Origin: Thiotrichaceae bacterium
GTDB lineage: Bacteria > Pseudomonadota > Gammaproteobacteria > Thiotrichales > Thiotrichaceae
DNA length: 7,018 nt
Reading direction: 5' to 3'
NCBI GenBank assembly: GCA_027008885.1
Contig: JALVDQ010000451.1
Span: forward strand, 1 to 7,018
Made by a program: the position numbers and the translations under genes. Below are positions 6,128 through 7,018 of this stretch, in pieces; the first letter of the stretch is position 1; each line of letters begins with the position of its first letter. The notes beneath the pieces were generated by a model. The model ran no database searches. It saw nothing but the letters and a program-made list of their open reading frames with translations, and was not told the DNA's origin.

Positions 6128-6733
6128 ATGGCGCAGATGACAAGCCGAAAACACATGGCAGGTTTTTTTATTAAAGGGACGTTAATTACAGGTTTTATCT
6201 TGGGAATCTTGTTTTGGGGTGGTTTTAACTGGACTTTGGCTCTTACTAACACAGAGAAATTTTGTATTTCCTGTCATGAGATGGAAGAAAATGTCTATCA
6301 GGAACTTCAGGAAACGATACACTGGAGTAACCGCACGGGTGTACGTGCAACCTGCCCTGATTGCCATGTACCCAAAGAATGGATACATAAAATCGTGCGC
6401 AAAATCCAGGCATCAAATGAAGTTTATCACAAACTGATGGGCACTATTGATACCCCGGAAAAGTTTGAAAAACACCGTCTGGAGCTGGCTTTACATGAAT
6501 GGAAGCGCATGAAAAAAGCAGATTCAAGAGAATGTCGTAACTGCCATAATTTCGGCTCTATGGATCTGGAAAAGCAGGATGAACGCAGCGCAGAGCGCCA
6601 TGAACCACATTATTTTGAAGTCCAGGATGGCAAAGAACCCAGCAAGACCTGTATAGACTGTCACAAGGGTATTGCCCATCATCTTCCTGAAGGCTGGGAA
6701 GAAGCAGCTAAAAAAGCAGGGCTTCAAGATTAG
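6128..6733 (+). CDS. napC: NapC, membrane-anchored tetraheme cytochrome c quinol dehydrogenase
   Basis: A 201-residue member of the NapC/NirT/NrfH family. It is anchored by a single N-terminal membrane helix (about residues 15-38) with its heme domain in the periplasm; it oxidises quinol and reduces NapB. Four CxxCH motifs are seen: CISCH (C46, C49, H50), CPDCH (C76, C79, H80), CRNCH (C136, C139, H140) and CIDCH (C175, C178, H179). The first is followed by EMEENVY, and the GIAHHLPEGW end is typical of the family. The ATG at 6128 has AGGAGAA (6114-6120) seven bases upstream. Its length matches E. coli NapC (200), so it is a four-heme protein without the extra domain of TorC/DorC types. NirT-type paralogues are similar, but the position at the end of the nap cluster supports NapC. 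It is the last gene of the operon; a strong terminator follows within 60 bp. Confidence 0.96.
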   Translation: MAQMTSRKHMAGFFIKGTLITGFILGILFWGGFNWTLALTNTEKFCISCHEMEENVYQELQETIHWSNRTGVRATCPDCHVPKEWIHKIVRKIQASNEVYHKLMGTIDTPEKFEKHRLELALHEWKRMKKADSRECRNCHNFGSMDLEKQDERSAERHEPHYFEVQDGKEPSKTCIDCHKGIAHHLPEGWEEAAKKAGLQD

Positions 6734-6749
6734 TCTGTAAAAAAATGTA

Positions 6750-6792
6750 AGAAACCTGCCTGAAAATAGTGTCATATTTCCAGACAGGTTCT
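6750..6792. repeat. Short inverted repeat related to the MITE ends
   Basis: The left arm AGAAACCTGCCTGAAAATA and the inverted right arm AGAACCTGTCTGGAAATA match except for one bulged base and two mismatches, with only a few bases between. CCTGCCTGAAAATAGTG at 6755-6771 is 16 of 17 identical to the inward-reading right end of the napA-napG element (complement of 3595-3611). It is thus a 43-bp relic, or an end-only version, of the same repeat family. As RNA it can fold. For leftward transcripts it is followed by T-rich sequence and could act as a terminator. Confidence 0.6.
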
Positions 6793-6834
6793 AAAAAAGG
6801 GGAGGATAGTTGATATACATCCTCCCCTTTTTTT
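6793..6834 (+). terminator. Rho-independent terminator of the nap operon
   Basis: AAAAAAGGGGAGGAT (6793-6807) pairs perfectly with ATCCTCCCCTTTTTT (6819-6833) across an 11-base loop, and seven T residues run from 6828 to 6834. The nine inner base pairs are GC-rich and the A/T end gives the U-tract. It ends transcription about 60-100 bp after napC. The A run on the other side makes it potentially bidirectional, so it could also stop leftward transcripts from beyond the window. Confidence 0.92.
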
Positions 6835-6909
6835 ATTTCTTGTTCGCACTTCCATGTGGGAATACCGCATTGACGCAACTAAACCCTACATTCCGCACCA
6901 TTTAAGTAA

Positions 6910-6923
6910 TTGATATTAAACAA
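6910..6923. promoter_or_regulatory. FNR-like site near the right edge
   Basis: TTGATATTAAACAA matches TTGAT-N4-ATCAA at nine of ten positions (A for T in the right half). The surrounding sequence is AT-rich, which raises the chance of a spurious match, but its distance from the TATAAT at 6945-6950 is the one expected for FNR-activated promoters. Confidence 0.5.
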
Positions 6924-6944
6924 ATTAAAAAAAAGAAGAAAGGT

Positions 6945-6957
6945 TATAATAAAGAAT
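6945..6957 (+). promoter_or_regulatory. Candidate promoter reading out of the window
   Basis: TATAAT at 6945-6950 is a perfect -10 hexamer; a start near 6957 puts the FNR-like site at about -40.5. No standard -35 lies 16-18 bp upstream, which fits an activator-dependent class II promoter. The gene it would serve lies past the right edge. Confidence 0.45.
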
Positions 6958-7018
6958 TTTGCTCTTTTTCGGAATTTGTAACTATATGAAATATATGCCT
7001 TTCTAGAAAAAACTCTAA

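Larger units (their letters stand above)
6835..7018. other. Downstream non-coding stretch with no gene visible
   Basis: I find no convincing coding sequence on either strand; the longest thing near the end is a six-codon ATG frame at 6985 without a ribosome-binding site. The region becomes very AT-rich after about 6900. It holds the FNR-like site and -10 sequence annotated separately, so it is probably the upstream region of a rightward gene beyond the window. Confidence 0.6.

Noticed and set aside
1..7018. CRISPR array, tRNA, rRNA, integrase or defence gene
   Set aside because: No repeat-spacer periodicity, no tRNA or rRNA signature and no such coding sequence is visible; the window is filled by nap genes and short intergenic regions.

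Overview
The window is an almost complete periplasmic nitrate reductase (Nap) operon in the order napF(3' end)-napD-napA-napG-napH-napB-napC. All genes are on the + strand, and this is the order found in Escherichia coli and other Gammaproteobacteria. The DNA is fairly AT-rich. The Nap proteins look gammaproteobacterial: NapA is collinear with the E. coli enzyme apart from small insertions, and NapG and NapH are both present. I would call the source a moderately AT-rich gammaproteobacterium that respires nitrate. Sequence alone does not give a genus, and a sulfur-oxidising or symbiotic lifestyle would be a guess.

Layout: 1-184 is the C-terminal 60 codons of the ferredoxin NapF. 185-474 is a non-coding gap with two FNR-type palindromes (269-282 and 301-314, centres 32 bp apart), a candidate class II promoter and a possible 11-codon leader ORF whose stop overlaps the napD start. 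napD (475-786) encodes the chaperone that binds the NapA Tat signal. napA (869-3448) encodes the Mo-bisMGD/[4Fe-4S] catalytic subunit. 3449-3674 holds a 159-bp element with terminal inverted repeats and a 4-bp target duplication (MITE-like), which carries a promoter-like sequence, followed by a strong 14-bp hairpin. napG (3675-4610), napH (4610-5554), napB (5591-6070) and napC (6128-6733) follow in close succession. 6734-7018 holds a second short inverted repeat related to the MITE ends, a strong intrinsic terminator (6793-6834) and, near the right edge, an FNR-like site placed correctly upstream of a perfect TATAAT.

How the genes work together: NapC (tetraheme quinol dehydrogenase) and the NapGH iron-sulfur module draw electrons from the quinol pool. 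The diheme NapB relays them in the periplasm to NapA, which reduces nitrate to nitrite. NapD holds the NapA signal peptide until cofactor insertion is finished, and NapF assists NapA on the cytoplasmic side. The coding content is a standard Nap system and I see no new enzymatic system. The unusual features are regulatory: the FNR control region lies inside the operon, after napF, and a mobile element with its own promoter-like sequence and a stable hairpin separates napDA from napGHBC.
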